Source: Ehretia macrophylla
Taxonomy: Eukaryota; Streptophyta; Magnoliopsida; Boraginales; Ehretiaceae
Direction of reading: 5' to 3'
Length of the DNA stretch: 64,000 nt
Assembly: GCA_037974665.1 (NCBI GenBank)
Contig: CM075770.1
Coordinates: 6,646,501 to 6,710,500, forward strand
Position numbers and translations under genes: made by a program. The notes under the pieces were generated by a model. The model had not been told where the DNA came from and searched no databases. It saw only the letters and a program-made list of their open reading frames with translations. This document shows, in pieces, positions 23,416 to 32,347 of this stretch (within the stretch, counting starts at the first letter, position 1; each line of letters starts with the position of its first letter).

Positions 23416-23418
23416 ACA

Positions 23419-23482
23419 TATCATACCGTTGGAAAGCTCTCCGAGAGCTCTACGACGAGGGTAGCAAGCCTGCTCGGCTGCA
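23419..23482 (+). repeat. Satellite sliver between two insertions
   Basis: Sixty-four bases of the same satellite, from TATCATACCGTTGG to GCTCGGCTGCA. They continue in phase the monomer interrupted at 10193 and are cut by the next solo LTR. They carry the right target copy TATCA. Confidence 0.95.
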
Positions 23483-24112
23483 TGTCATGCCCCAACTAGG
23501 CCTATAAAGGTTAGACTAGGGTGTGATCTAAAATTCAAGTCACGTCTCGTACTTAACCGTAATGAAGATTTAACACTTAACGTTTTGGCCTAAACTCCAA
23601 ATTTTTTTGAAAAACCGGCAGCATAACAGTTGAATTGGGCTCTTTGGTTTGACCTAATTCTCTAAACGCCTCAAAATTTATCATCTCAAATTCATTTCCA
23701 ACTAAGATTACTATTTATCATCAATTGAAATGCCTACTGGTTGTCTTGATGTCTCATTTGATTAATAACCTAGCATGATAACTATGTCCCGTTTATTTGT
23801 CAATTTCCTATCATGCAAGTACCTATTATCTTTTAGTTTGCAAATGAGCACCTAAGTGAAATTAGATAGAATTAACTTAGTTGATTGTTCATCTAGTGGT
23901 TTGAATGCCTACGATAACTACTAATTAAGAAAACGAAAGCAAACAACCAAATAAAAAGTTCGTCTGGTTATAGATAGTACAATCCCAGAATTAGACCCAA
24001 ATTACAACGGGGTCATTTACATCAATGAACAACGAGCAACATAAAAGAAATAGTCTTCAAGTAGCATAGTTCACAAATGGCCATAATCACACAAAGCACA
24101 CAAGACAGGCAA

Positions 24113-24172
24113 TCACTCCAAGGAATCATCGTTAGGCACATCGTCCTCGGGTACTTGTTCTTGATGTTCTTC
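24113..24172 (-). CDS. Acidic micro-ORF in family I LTR (putative exon)
   Basis: EEHQEQVPEDDVPNDDSLE and a stop. The upstream AG is preserved (ATCTCAAG) although the ideal CAG|GT context has changed. Open frame, no ATG; found in a solo LTR. Confidence 0.3.
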   Translation of the reverse strand, partial: EEHQEQVPEDDVPNDDSLE

Positions 24173-24568
24173 ACTTGAGATGATAAAAGAGGGTGAGTCC
24201 TTATGAACTTAGCGAGGGGGAACGAGAAATAGGTTTTGAAACTCATTTTTCGGTTCAATCTTATGAAAACCCTTTTGCAAGTATGATGCGTATCACAAGC
24301 AAGTACATAACGTAATATAATAGTAAAGAACGCAATTACCAGTCTTTCCTCCCCAAGGTCCTCTAGGGACCAAGCGAGAGTACTTATACACATAGTAAAA
24401 AGGATACGATGAGCTTTTGCTCTCAGATCAATTCCAGTATCAGTTGTTGCGGCCAGCCTCAAATCATCCCCATATCACGCCAAGTGGGTGTACTCCGGAT
24501 GTACCCCAAAATCCTACGACCCAACTCTCCGACGAAGTCTAGCCCCCAAGCGAGAGAGGGAATGAGAC

Positions 24569-24653
24569 CATGGTAGTCACGGGTGCACCGGCAAGCCTAA
24601 TGCCGCCCGGTGTGCGTGATCGCTACCATGCCGAAATGAAAGGTTGCAACCTT
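24569..24653 (-). promoter_or_regulatory. LTR palindrome plus hairpin module
   Basis: CATGGTAG starting at 24569 and CTACCATG at 24623-24630 form the outer stem; GGGTGCACCGGC pairs imperfectly with GCCCGGTGTGCG. The perfect palindrome AAGGTTGCAACCTT is at 24640-24653. Confidence 0.62.
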
Positions 24654-26689
24654 GTATGCAATGCACATTTATGACATTTAATATATTACATTAGGAGGAC
24701 AACAAAGTAGGTTGCCTCCGAACAGTCATAAGATTGCACATTGACAAGTAAACAAACGAGGCACGAATAGACAAGTAATTTCACTTGAAAAACATATGGA
24801 GTTATATGTACATTAAACGGACAGCTATGTAACGCACATAAATCAAGCCATATAACTCAATTCAAAGTCCATGTAATCAAATATCAAGATTATATAACAT
24901 GCAACAACATCTACGTGGGCTCGGATGCAAGAAAAGCCTATTTGTCAACATGCAATGATCAAAATCACATTTAGGACTATAAACATATAATTCTACACAA
25001 TATCCAAATGATCAACACTTAGCAAGACTACCTAGTCATTAGGGTTTCCATTTCGTGCTTACCCGTGTGATTAAACCTCAAGTCAACCCAAAATCATCCT
25101 CAAGCCATACATCAATTAATTCAAACATCCCCAAGTATTCAAAACAGTCCACACAAAAACCCAAAGCCACAATCCCAAGCATTTAATTCAACAAGAGACG
25201 TTACAACAATTTTACCAAGCATATAACTAAGTGAAATCCTTACTGCAATATGCTATATTCTCACAATCATTAGGACAAGCAAAAAATCTCCAATTTCAGT
25301 GAATAAGATGTCAAATTAAAGCTTAAGAAGTGAACTAAAATCAGAAACAAACCTTGCATCATTTAGAGTTCGGGATTATAGCCGAAACAGTGCGATAGCA
25401 CAAAACTGTCCAGATTTGCACATATTTCAATAATTGACGTTTTTGAGGTCCTTAAGGTCAGTGTTAGCCTTAGTCCATTTCTGATAAAAATTTCCAGAAC
25501 TGAAAAATCTAGCAGGACACCAAATTTAATGCATTTTTGACATCATTTACTAAGTCAAATCTGGTTCGTTCTACAAGGTCAGTGCATCTGCCAAAACCTG
25601 CTTCATTTTTCCAGACTTCCAGATTTGGACACATTTTAATGATTTGCCATTTTGAGGATCTTAGAGTCGAAATTAGCTTTGGCCTATTTCTGCGAAAAAT
25701 GTTCAAAACTGGAAAACCTAGTCACCTATCAAACTTCATACATTTTCAACATCATTTTCCTAGCCAAACGCACCTCGAAACAACAGGTCAGAGAGCTATC
25801 ACATAATCCGATTTCACCTATCATCATCTTCAAGACAAAATCTTGCCATGCATGGTTGTAAAAGCTTATGAACAAACATATAACTCAAGAACAGAAGCAA
25901 AGACATACATTTATGAGCATGCATGTGGATTTTTGAAGAATTTTTAAAAGGTTTTAGCCCTCATCTTAGCAAATCAACAAGAAGATGCACAAAACTTGAT
26001 GAAGCACAATTTTCTTCTTCTTCCTTGCTTAGCCAAGACACCACCTGATTTCTCTCTATTTTTCCTAGCTTAGTGGCCAAGCTCTTAGTACATGCATATG
26101 GTTAGAACAAGAAGAAAAGAAATGGAAGCTAGTAAACTCACCAAGGCCGAAATGGTGACTCAAAGAGCATGCATGAGTGATTCTTGCATCCTAGCTAGCT
26201 TGGGTGAGTTTCTTTGCTTGTTGCTTGTCTTGATGCACCATGGCTTGATGAAGATGAGCAAAGGCAAGATAAAACTCAGCCAAAACTGAGATTGAGAGAG
26301 AAGAATGAGAGGTTGAGAGAGAAATGTGAGGAGAGTAAGAGAAATGAGAGAAAATAGAAGCTTTTGCTATTGTTGATGCAAGTGTTGGCCTTGGACATGC
26401 AAAAATCAGATTTTGTGTCATCTTTTGAGCATCTTTTGAGCATCTTTTGAATTGTTTTAGCATGTGTGTAAGAGAATGTTGGGTATTTAGGGATTTTAGG
26501 TAGAATAGAATATAGGATATGTTTAGAGGTTTGTGAGATTTTGTCTTGTAGTGAGTTTAAAATATAATATTTAGGTGTTAGTGGATTTTGTAGAGATTTG
26601 AATTAGGATTATAATAATAGTTAGTGGTGTTTGTAGGATTATTTTATAGTCTAGTACTTTGTGTAGGATTATTTATTGATTAGCGTGTG

Positions 26690-27140
26690 GGCATGCTTTC
26701 CTAGGTCTAAGGCATGCACTACAAGGTAGGACACGAATTACGAGACGAACGTACATTTTTCAAGTAAATGCACACAACCCCAAATGAATGCACGTCATTC
26801 AATGCATGGCACACAAAACGAACACAATTCTTAAACCTAGGTCAAGGCACGCAAATCTAGATTAGGGCACACGGAGTGAGGTATCGCACGCAAATCGAGG
26901 TACGACTCTTAAACCTAGGTTAGGGCACGCAATTCAAGGTCAGTGCACACAAATTGAGGTATCGCACTTAAATCGAAGTCAGGGCACGTAAGTCGAGGAT
27001 TAAGGCACATAATTCTAGGTTAAGGCACGTATGACGAGGCATGCATGAAAACTGAGACAAGGCACGTAATCCAAGGTCAATCATATCATTCTTGGTCTAT
27101 GGCACACAAATCAAGGTAACACAAGTTATTCGGGGTCGGG
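26690..27140 (-). repeat. Degenerate CACGTA-core repeat cluster at LTR 5' end
   Basis: Same class as 13575-14030 but with units in a partly different order (for example GGTACGACTCTTAAACC follows extra GGCACACAAA-like units). This suggests the cluster expands and contracts like a minisatellite. Confidence 0.55.
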
Positions 27141-27147
27141 TCTCATA

Positions 27148-27837
27148 GCTGCGACTATTTTTGGAGCCCAAAATCGAATGTTTTCATCAGTTTTGGGACA
27201 CTTCTCTTCTTTTGCGCTGTTTTTCCTTCTCGGTTCGTACATCGTGAGCCGCGAAAAGGATGACAAGGCAATCCATCAAATTTATATTACCGAATCCCAC
27301 TGCACCCTAGACAAGACAATTTTTCTTCACGTAGAGGTTGGGCCCATAAACTGAGGGCTTGGGGCTTGGGACCAGGTCGCCGTCGCTCTAGTGCCCATAG
27401 CTTTTTATCCGTAAGGAGTTACGCGGCGCACAGCATACCGTTGGAAAGCTTTCCGAGAGCTCTACGACAGGTGCTGCCAGCCTTCCTAGCTGCGACTATT
27501 TTCTGAGCCCAAAATCGAATGTTTTCATCAGTTTCAACACACTTTTCTTCTTTTACGATGTTTTTCTATGATAGGATCGTACGTCGTGCGCCGCAAAAAG
27601 GACGACAACCTAATCCATCACATTTCTGTTACCGAATCCCATGACACCTTGGCAAGACAACTTCGCTTCACGTAGAGGCTGGGCGCGCAAACCGTGGGCG
27701 TGGGGCTTGGGACCAAGGCAGCGTCGCTCCGGTGCCCATAACTTTTGATCCGTAAGGAGTCACGTGGCGCACAGCCTACTGTTGGAAATCTCTCCAAGAG
27801 CTCTACGACGAGTGCAGCATGCTTGCTCAGCTCAACC
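27148..27837 (+). repeat. 340-341 bp tandem satellite, short block
   Basis: About two monomers between the solo LTR and the next LTR, same orientation. They are of left-domain type (GAGTTACGCGG and GAGTCACGTGG after the landmark). Confidence 0.95.
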
Positions 27838-27844
27838 TATGAGG

Positions 27845-28065
27845 CCCGACCTCGATTTGCATGCGATACCTCGTTTCGTGTGCCCTGACCTAGATTTACG
27901 TGCCTTGACCTAGGGGTAAGAGTCGTGTCTCGTTTTATGTGCCTTGCATTGATTTACGTGCGTCCATTTAGGGTTTTATGTATTTGCTTGGAAAACGTGC
28001 ATTTGTCTCGTAGATCGTGCCTTACCTCATAGTGCATGCCCTAAACCTAGGAAAGCGTGCCCGCA
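27845..28065 (+). repeat. CACGTA-type repeat cluster, short version
   Basis: Units such as TTTCGTGTGCCCTGACCTAG and TTTACGTGCCTTGACCTAGG, the reverse complement of the cluster at 13575-14030. Only about 220 bp against 450 bp there. Confidence 0.5.
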
Positions 28066-28509
28066 TGCTAATCAAGAAAGCATCTTACACGAAACACTAT
28101 ATCATTAATTAATCCTACAAACTCCACTAACTAATATTAAAATGCTAATTCAACTTACTAGAAGACGAAATTGCACCAAAAGCTATGCATTCTTTATTCT
28201 TTATTCTTTATTCTTTTGCACATTCCAAACACTCAATTAAATAATGCTCAAACAAGACAAAAAATTCAGAATTTAGCTTGCCTTGGCCGACCATGTAGGA
28301 GCTTTTGTGCATGCTTTGCATAATTCAAATTAAACTTAGACAATCTATGACACAAAGCATAAAAAAATAACCCAAAACCCTACCCAATGCACCCAAAATC
28401 TCGACACATGCAAATGCCCATGCTAGGTGATTCAAAAACATGCTCTTGAAGACACAAAAATCATAATTTTCAAGGCCCTAGGCTGACACAAGCATCAAAC
28501 CCTTCAAGC

Positions 28510-28584
28510 TTTTCATTTTCTTTCATACTTTTTCTCTTTCTCTCATTTTCTCTCACTCTCTTATTTCTTCTCTCTCTCTCTCTC
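28510..28584 (+). promoter_or_regulatory. Pyrimidine-rich tract, putative core promoter
   Basis: A run of C and T ending in TTCTTCTCTCTCTCTCTCTC. Equivalent tracts sit at the same place in all full family I LTRs. Pyrimidine patches are common around plant transcription starts. No convincing TATA box was seen at the expected distance, so the start site is not placed. Confidence 0.35.
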
Positions 28585-30243
28585 GGCCTTGGCTGAAATT
28601 CTACTCTCTATAGCTTGAGTTTATCATCCTAAGGTTCTTCAAGACATGCAAGTTGCTAAGGAACTCGACCAAGCAAGCTAGAATGCAAAAGTCACACATG
28701 CAAGCTTATAGAACCTTCATTTCGGCTTAGGTAAGTTTGATAGCTCCTATTTCATTTTATTTTTGTTATAACCACATACACCTACTAAAAACATGGTAAC
28801 TTAGCTAGGAATTAGAGAATCTCAAGTTGTCTCTCGGCTAAGCAAGAAGAAAAGTCGATCTTGTGCTTCATCAAGAGTTTTGGGTATCTTCATTGTTGTC
28901 TAGCTAAGGTAAGGGCTAAAACTCTCTTGAAAAGCTTTCAAAAACCACATGCATGCCTTTAAATGTCTATTTTTACCTCTGTACTTGTGATATATGTGTG
29001 TACGTGAACTTTGGTAAACATGCATGGCAAGATATTTGGCTAGAATGTGATGATAGATGAAATCGCGTATTGGACAGTCTTATGACTTGTTGGTGCAAAG
29101 TGAATTTGACCAGGTAAACGATGTTGAAAATGCGTGAAATTTAGTAGGTGGCTATTTTTGCCAATTCTGAGAATGTTTCATAGAAATAGGCCAAAGCCAA
29201 TTTTGATTCTAAGATCCCCAAAATGGCAAAACATTGAAAGGTGTCCAAATCTGGAAAATCTGGGAAAATGAAGCAGGTATTGGAAGATTCACTGTCCTTG
29301 TAGAATGAACCAGTTTTGACTTAGTAAATGATATCCAAAATGAATGAAATTTGGTATGATGCTAGATTTTTCAGTTCTAGACATTTTTGTCAGAATGGAC
29401 TAAGGCTAAATCTGACCCTAATGTCCTAAAAAATGACAAGTATTGAAATGTGTGCAAATTTGGACAGTTTTGCATAGTCTCACGGTTTTGGCTATAACTC
29501 TTGAATCCGAACTCCAAATGATGCGAGGTTTGTTTTTGGATTTAGTTCACTCCATTAGATTTAATTTGACATTTTGTTTGGAATTGGAGATTGTTTGCTT
29601 GTCTCAATGATTGTGAGAAAACAGACCATTGCAGTGAGGTTTTCATCTAGTGATATGCTTTGAAAATTATTGTAACTTCTCTTATTGTATTAAATGCTTG
29701 TGATTGTGGCACTTGGATGTTGTGTGGACTGTTTTGAATGATTGACGATGTTTAATTAATCAATGCATAGCTTGACTTAATTACGTGACAACTTGTGGCT
29801 TAATCGCACGGGTGAGCATGAATTGAAACCCTAATGACTAGGAAAACTCACTGAGTGTTGATCTTATGAATATCGTGTTTAATTATATGATTAGTAGGCT
29901 GTAAGTAGTTGCCCTTATAGCCCTAAATGTGGTTCCAATGATTACAAGTTGACAAGTAGGCCTTTCTCGCACCCGGTCCCACGTAAACGTCGTTGCATGT
30001 TGTATGACCTTATTATTTGATTACGTGAACTTCAAAATGAGTTATATGACTTGATTTACATGCGTTACATGGCTGCCCATTTAATATTCATATAACTTCA
30101 TGTGCTTTACAAGTGAAGTTACCTGTCGTATCGTGCCTCGCGTGTTTACTTGTCAATGTGCAATCTTATGACTGCTCGGAGGCAACCTACTTTGTTGTCC
30201 TCCTAATGTGATATATTAAATGTCATAAATGTGCATTGCATAC

Positions 30244-30328
30244 AAGGTTGCAACCTTTCATTCTGGCGTGGTAGCGTTCATGCACACCGGGCGACATCGG
30301 GCTTGCCGGTGCAACCGTGACTACCATT
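30244..30328 (+). promoter_or_regulatory. LTR palindrome plus hairpin module
   Basis: Perfect palindrome AAGGTTGCAACCTT at 30244-30257, then the hairpin from CGTGGTAG (30267) to CTACCATTG (30321-30329), one arm base changed. The loop contains GACATCGGGCTT. Confidence 0.58.
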
Positions 30329-30722
30329 GTCCAATTCCCTCCCTCGCTTGGGGGCTAGACTCCCCCGGAGAGTTGGGCCGTAGAATTTCAGGGTACATCC
30401 GAAGTACACCCATTTGGCATGATAAGAGGATGATTTGAAGTCGGCCGCAACAACTGATACTGGAAGTAAATTGAGAGCAAAAAGCTCATTTTTCCTTTTC
30501 ACTATGTGTATAAGTACTCTCGCTTGGTTCCTAGAGGACCTCAGGGAGGAAAGACGGGTAATTGTGTTCTTTTACTTTTACATTACATTACGTACTTACT
30601 TGTGATATATGTCATGCTTACAAAAAGGGGTTTTCATAAGTTGAACTGGAAAAAGGAATTTCAAAACTTATTTATCGTTCCTCCTCATTGATTTCATAAG
30701 GACTTACCCTTTTTTATCATCT

Positions 30723-30779
30723 GAAGACCAGGAACAGGTACCCGAGGACAACGTGCCTTTTGATGATTCCTTGGAATGA
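30723..30779 (+). CDS. Acidic micro-ORF in family I LTR (putative exon)
   Basis: EDQEQVPEDNVPFDDSLE and a stop. The segment that supplies CAG|GTGAA in other copies is reduced to CTGAAG here, so the acceptor is weaker, yet the frame stays open. Confidence 0.28.
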   Translation, partial: EDQEQVPEDNVPFDDSLE

Positions 30780-31418
30780 TTGCTTGCTCTACGTGCCTTA
30801 CTTGACTATGGCCATTTTGTGAACGATATATTGGTTGAAGACTATTTCTTATGTTGCTTGTTGTTGTATTGTAAATGACCCCCGTTGTAATTTGGGGTCT
30901 AATTTTGGCTTGTACTGATCATAACTAGTTAGACACTCTTGTGGTCATTTTTGCTATCGCTATTGGCTAGTATCTATCACAGGCTTATGAAGTATCAGGT
31001 AAAGGATTAAGTAAAATGAATCTATCCAATATTAAGCAGGTACTCATTGGTAAGCTAAGATCAACATGTACTTTTGTAACAAGAATTAACAAACAAACGA
31101 GACATAGTATCATGCTAGGTTGTTAATCAAACAAGACTTCTAGATAGCTAGTAGGCGTTTCAACTGGTGATAAATAGTAATCTTAGTTGGAAATGAATTT
31201 GAGATTAAAAGTTTGGAGGCTATTAGAAAATTAGGTCAAACTAAAGAGTCCTATTACAGCCGTTATGCTGCCAGTTTTCCAAAAAATTTGTGGAGTTTTG
31301 GCTAAACGTTATGTTTTAAACTTTCAGGAACAATTAAGTACGTGAAATGACTTGAATGTTAGATCATACCGTAGTCTAACCTCTATAGGTCAGGTTGGGG
31401 CGTGATACCTTATCTTAA

Positions 31419-31430
31419 TGGTATCAAAGC
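31419..31430 (+). other. Primer binding site, initiator-Met tRNA type
   Basis: TGGTATCAAAGC, one base from the TGGTATCAGAGC of the LARD-like element, located 11 bases after the LTR end. Confidence 0.88.
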
Positions 31431-31443
31431 CAGGTTGCTTAAG

Positions 31444-31490
31444 CCGGGTTTAACTCTCGGACCATGGGTAAAAGCCCTAAGGTTATTAGG
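31444..31490 (+). other. Conserved leader segment shared with the LARD-like element
   Basis: CCGGGTTTAACTCTCGGACC, then ATGGGTAAAAGCCCTAAGG. It aligns with 16808-16854 of the non-coding element with only a few changes. Located between the primer binding site and gag, where packaging signals lie in retroelements. Confidence 0.55.
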
Positions 31491-31666
31491 ATGACTTGTT
31501 AATGTGTGATAATGTTAATTGTGCCTTCTATGTGATTATGTGATTAACATGTCTTAATTGTTTCTAGATTTGTGTATCTATATAAAATTATATGTTGCAT
31601 ATCTTATGCATTAAATTCTTGTTTGTCGTATTCCAATAAATTGTGCATCGTAATCTGTGCCTATAG

Positions 31667-32077
31667 ATGGCTGGCCCTAGTACCTGCACTAGTAATAGGA
31701 GTGGTGAGCCCCAAGAGACCGGAGATGCTTATCAAACTAACCCCGGCATGGCTATGTTTAATATGATGGCGAATGCCATGGATCGCGTGTCACGATTGAT
31801 AGAACGTCAAGATGCACGTGAAGCAAACAACAACAACAACAAGAATGACGGTAACCATGGGAGAAATAGCAGAATGTGGGAGTTCTTTGACTTTCGCCCG
31901 TCCAAATTCCACGGGGAAGCTGATGATGAAAAAGCAGAGGCTTGGCTGTCTGAGATCGAGAGGATTTTCAGGCCACTTGACTATACTGATGAAGAAAAGG
32001 TGGAGTTTGCTGTGTTTCTGTTGCACGGGGATGCTGAGCATTGGTGGCACACTATGGAGGCACTATCTGTGGGGTAA
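31667..32077 (+). pseudogene. gag: Ty3/gypsy gag, N-terminal fragment
   Basis: 136 codons from a true ATG. Residues 1-65 are polar with an asparagine run from an AAC repeat. Residues ~70-130 match the retrotransposon Gag core ([20 protein letters not shown], then [18 protein letters not shown]). Gag forms the particle that packages element RNA; full plant Gags of this type are several hundred residues and end with a zinc knuckle, which is absent here. The homology stops at the deletion junction near 32051-32060 and the frame ends seven codons after it. Not functional alone. Confidence 0.88.
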
Positions 32078-32347
32078 CAAGTTCGAGGTGTTTACTGATC
32101 ACAAGACCTTGAAATACTTGTTATCACAAAAAGAGTTGAACATGAGGCAAAGGCGGTGGATGGAGCTTTTGGATGATTATAACTGCACAATCAATTATGT
32201 GCCCGGTAAAGCAAATGTGGTTGCAGATGCCTTAAGTCGGAAAGCAAGCATGGAAAAACTGGAAGTTAAGGTGCAGGAGTTGTTAGAGGAAGCGTTTTTG
32301 TGGAAACCACAATTGACTAAAAAAGGGTTACTATTTGCCACTACACA
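32052..32347 (+). pseudogene. pol: Ty3/gypsy pol, RNase H C-terminal fragment
   Basis: In a different frame from gag, starting LWRHYLWG and continuing [31 protein letters not shown], then [16 protein letters not shown]. These are the last motifs of Ty3/gypsy RNase H, including the TDH and VADALSR aspartates. Protease, reverse transcriptase and the front of RNase H are missing between gag and this piece. About 30 linker residues follow before satellite begins at 32348, so integrase is lost too. RNase H normally removes RNA from the RNA-DNA hybrid during reverse transcription. Confidence 0.9.

Larger units (their letters stand above)
10194..23418 (-). mobile_element. Complete non-autonomous LTR element (LARD-like), family I
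   Basis: Flanked by the perfect 5 bp target duplication TATCA (10189-10193 and 23419-23423) within one satellite monomer. The left LTR is 10194-14033 (3840 bp). The right LTR is 16899-16929 plus 19610-23418, also 3840 bp once a nested insertion and its duplicated target are removed. The primer binding site lies beside the right LTR and the polypurine tract beside the left, so the element reads on the minus strand. The 2865 bp interior shows no gag, protease, reverse transcriptase or integrase. Large LTRs around a non-coding interior fit the class called LARDs, which depend on proteins from a coding partner. The two LTRs differ at about 13 sites in the first ~215 bases, so the insertion is not recent. 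Confidence 0.93.
19605..23418 (-). repeat. 5' LTR of the LARD-like element, main part
   Basis: Resumes the right LTR after the nested insertion (19605-19609 is the duplicated target, unique LTR from 19610) and ends GGTCGGGCCTCACA at 23418 beside the TATCA target copy. With 16899-16929 it totals 3840 bp, exactly the length of the left LTR. It carries the CCTACTTTGTT block (20772-20791), palindrome and hairpin (20647-20731), acidic frame (20211-20270), purine-rich plus-strand tract (22398-22470) and the CACGTA-core cluster (about 22962-23415). Confidence 0.92.
23483..27147 (-). mobile_element. Solo LTR, family I, minus orientation
   Basis: About 3.67 kb, beginning TGTCATGCCCCAACT and ending GGTCGGGTCTCATA (the last CA mutated to TA), colinear with the 3840 bp LTRs of the preceding element. 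Satellite resumes in phase at GCTGCGACTATT. The target copy GCTGC (27148-27152) matches GCTGC at 23477-23481 apart from one extra base. There is no interior, so it is solo. It contains the CCTACTTTGTT block (24694-24713), palindrome and hairpin (24569-24653), acidic frame (24113-24172), purine-rich tract (26288-26360) and CACGTA-core cluster (about 26690-27140). Confidence 0.9.
27838..31407 (+). repeat. 5' LTR of the broken coding element
   Basis: 3570 bp from TATGAGGCCCGACC (first G of TGTGAGG mutated) to GGTTGGGGCGTGATA. It contains a CACGTA-type cluster (27845-28065), a TTCTTTA heptamer run (28190-28217), a pyrimidine-rich tract (28510-28584) resembling a plant Y-patch, donor-like AG|GTAAGT at 28731-28736, the CCTACTTTGTT block (30184-30204), palindrome and hairpin (30244-30328) and an acidic frame (30723-30779). 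Homologous to the other family I LTRs throughout, though visibly more diverged. Confidence 0.88.
27838..32347 (+). mobile_element. Broken coding Ty3/gypsy element (LTR, PBS, gag, RNase H end)
   Basis: A 5' LTR (27838-31407) is followed by a primer binding site, a leader, the start of gag and, after a large internal deletion, the last part of RNase H; satellite follows directly at 32348. Integrase, the polypurine tract and the 3' LTR are missing, so no target duplication can be tested. Its LTR is homologous to the LARD-like LTRs and its leader (31444-31490) is nearly the same as theirs, so it represents the coding lineage that could have mobilised them. RNase H and leader character fit the chromovirus branch of Ty3/gypsy (Tekay/Del-like); the clade is an inference. 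Confidence 0.88.

Noticed and set aside
29480..29520. Origin of the satellite from the LTR, because GGCTATAACTCTTGAATCCG in LTRs resembles CCCATAACTTTTGATCCGTA in the monomer.
   Set aside because: Similarity covers only about 20 bases and flanking sequence does not follow; such phrases are common in plant LTR DNA.
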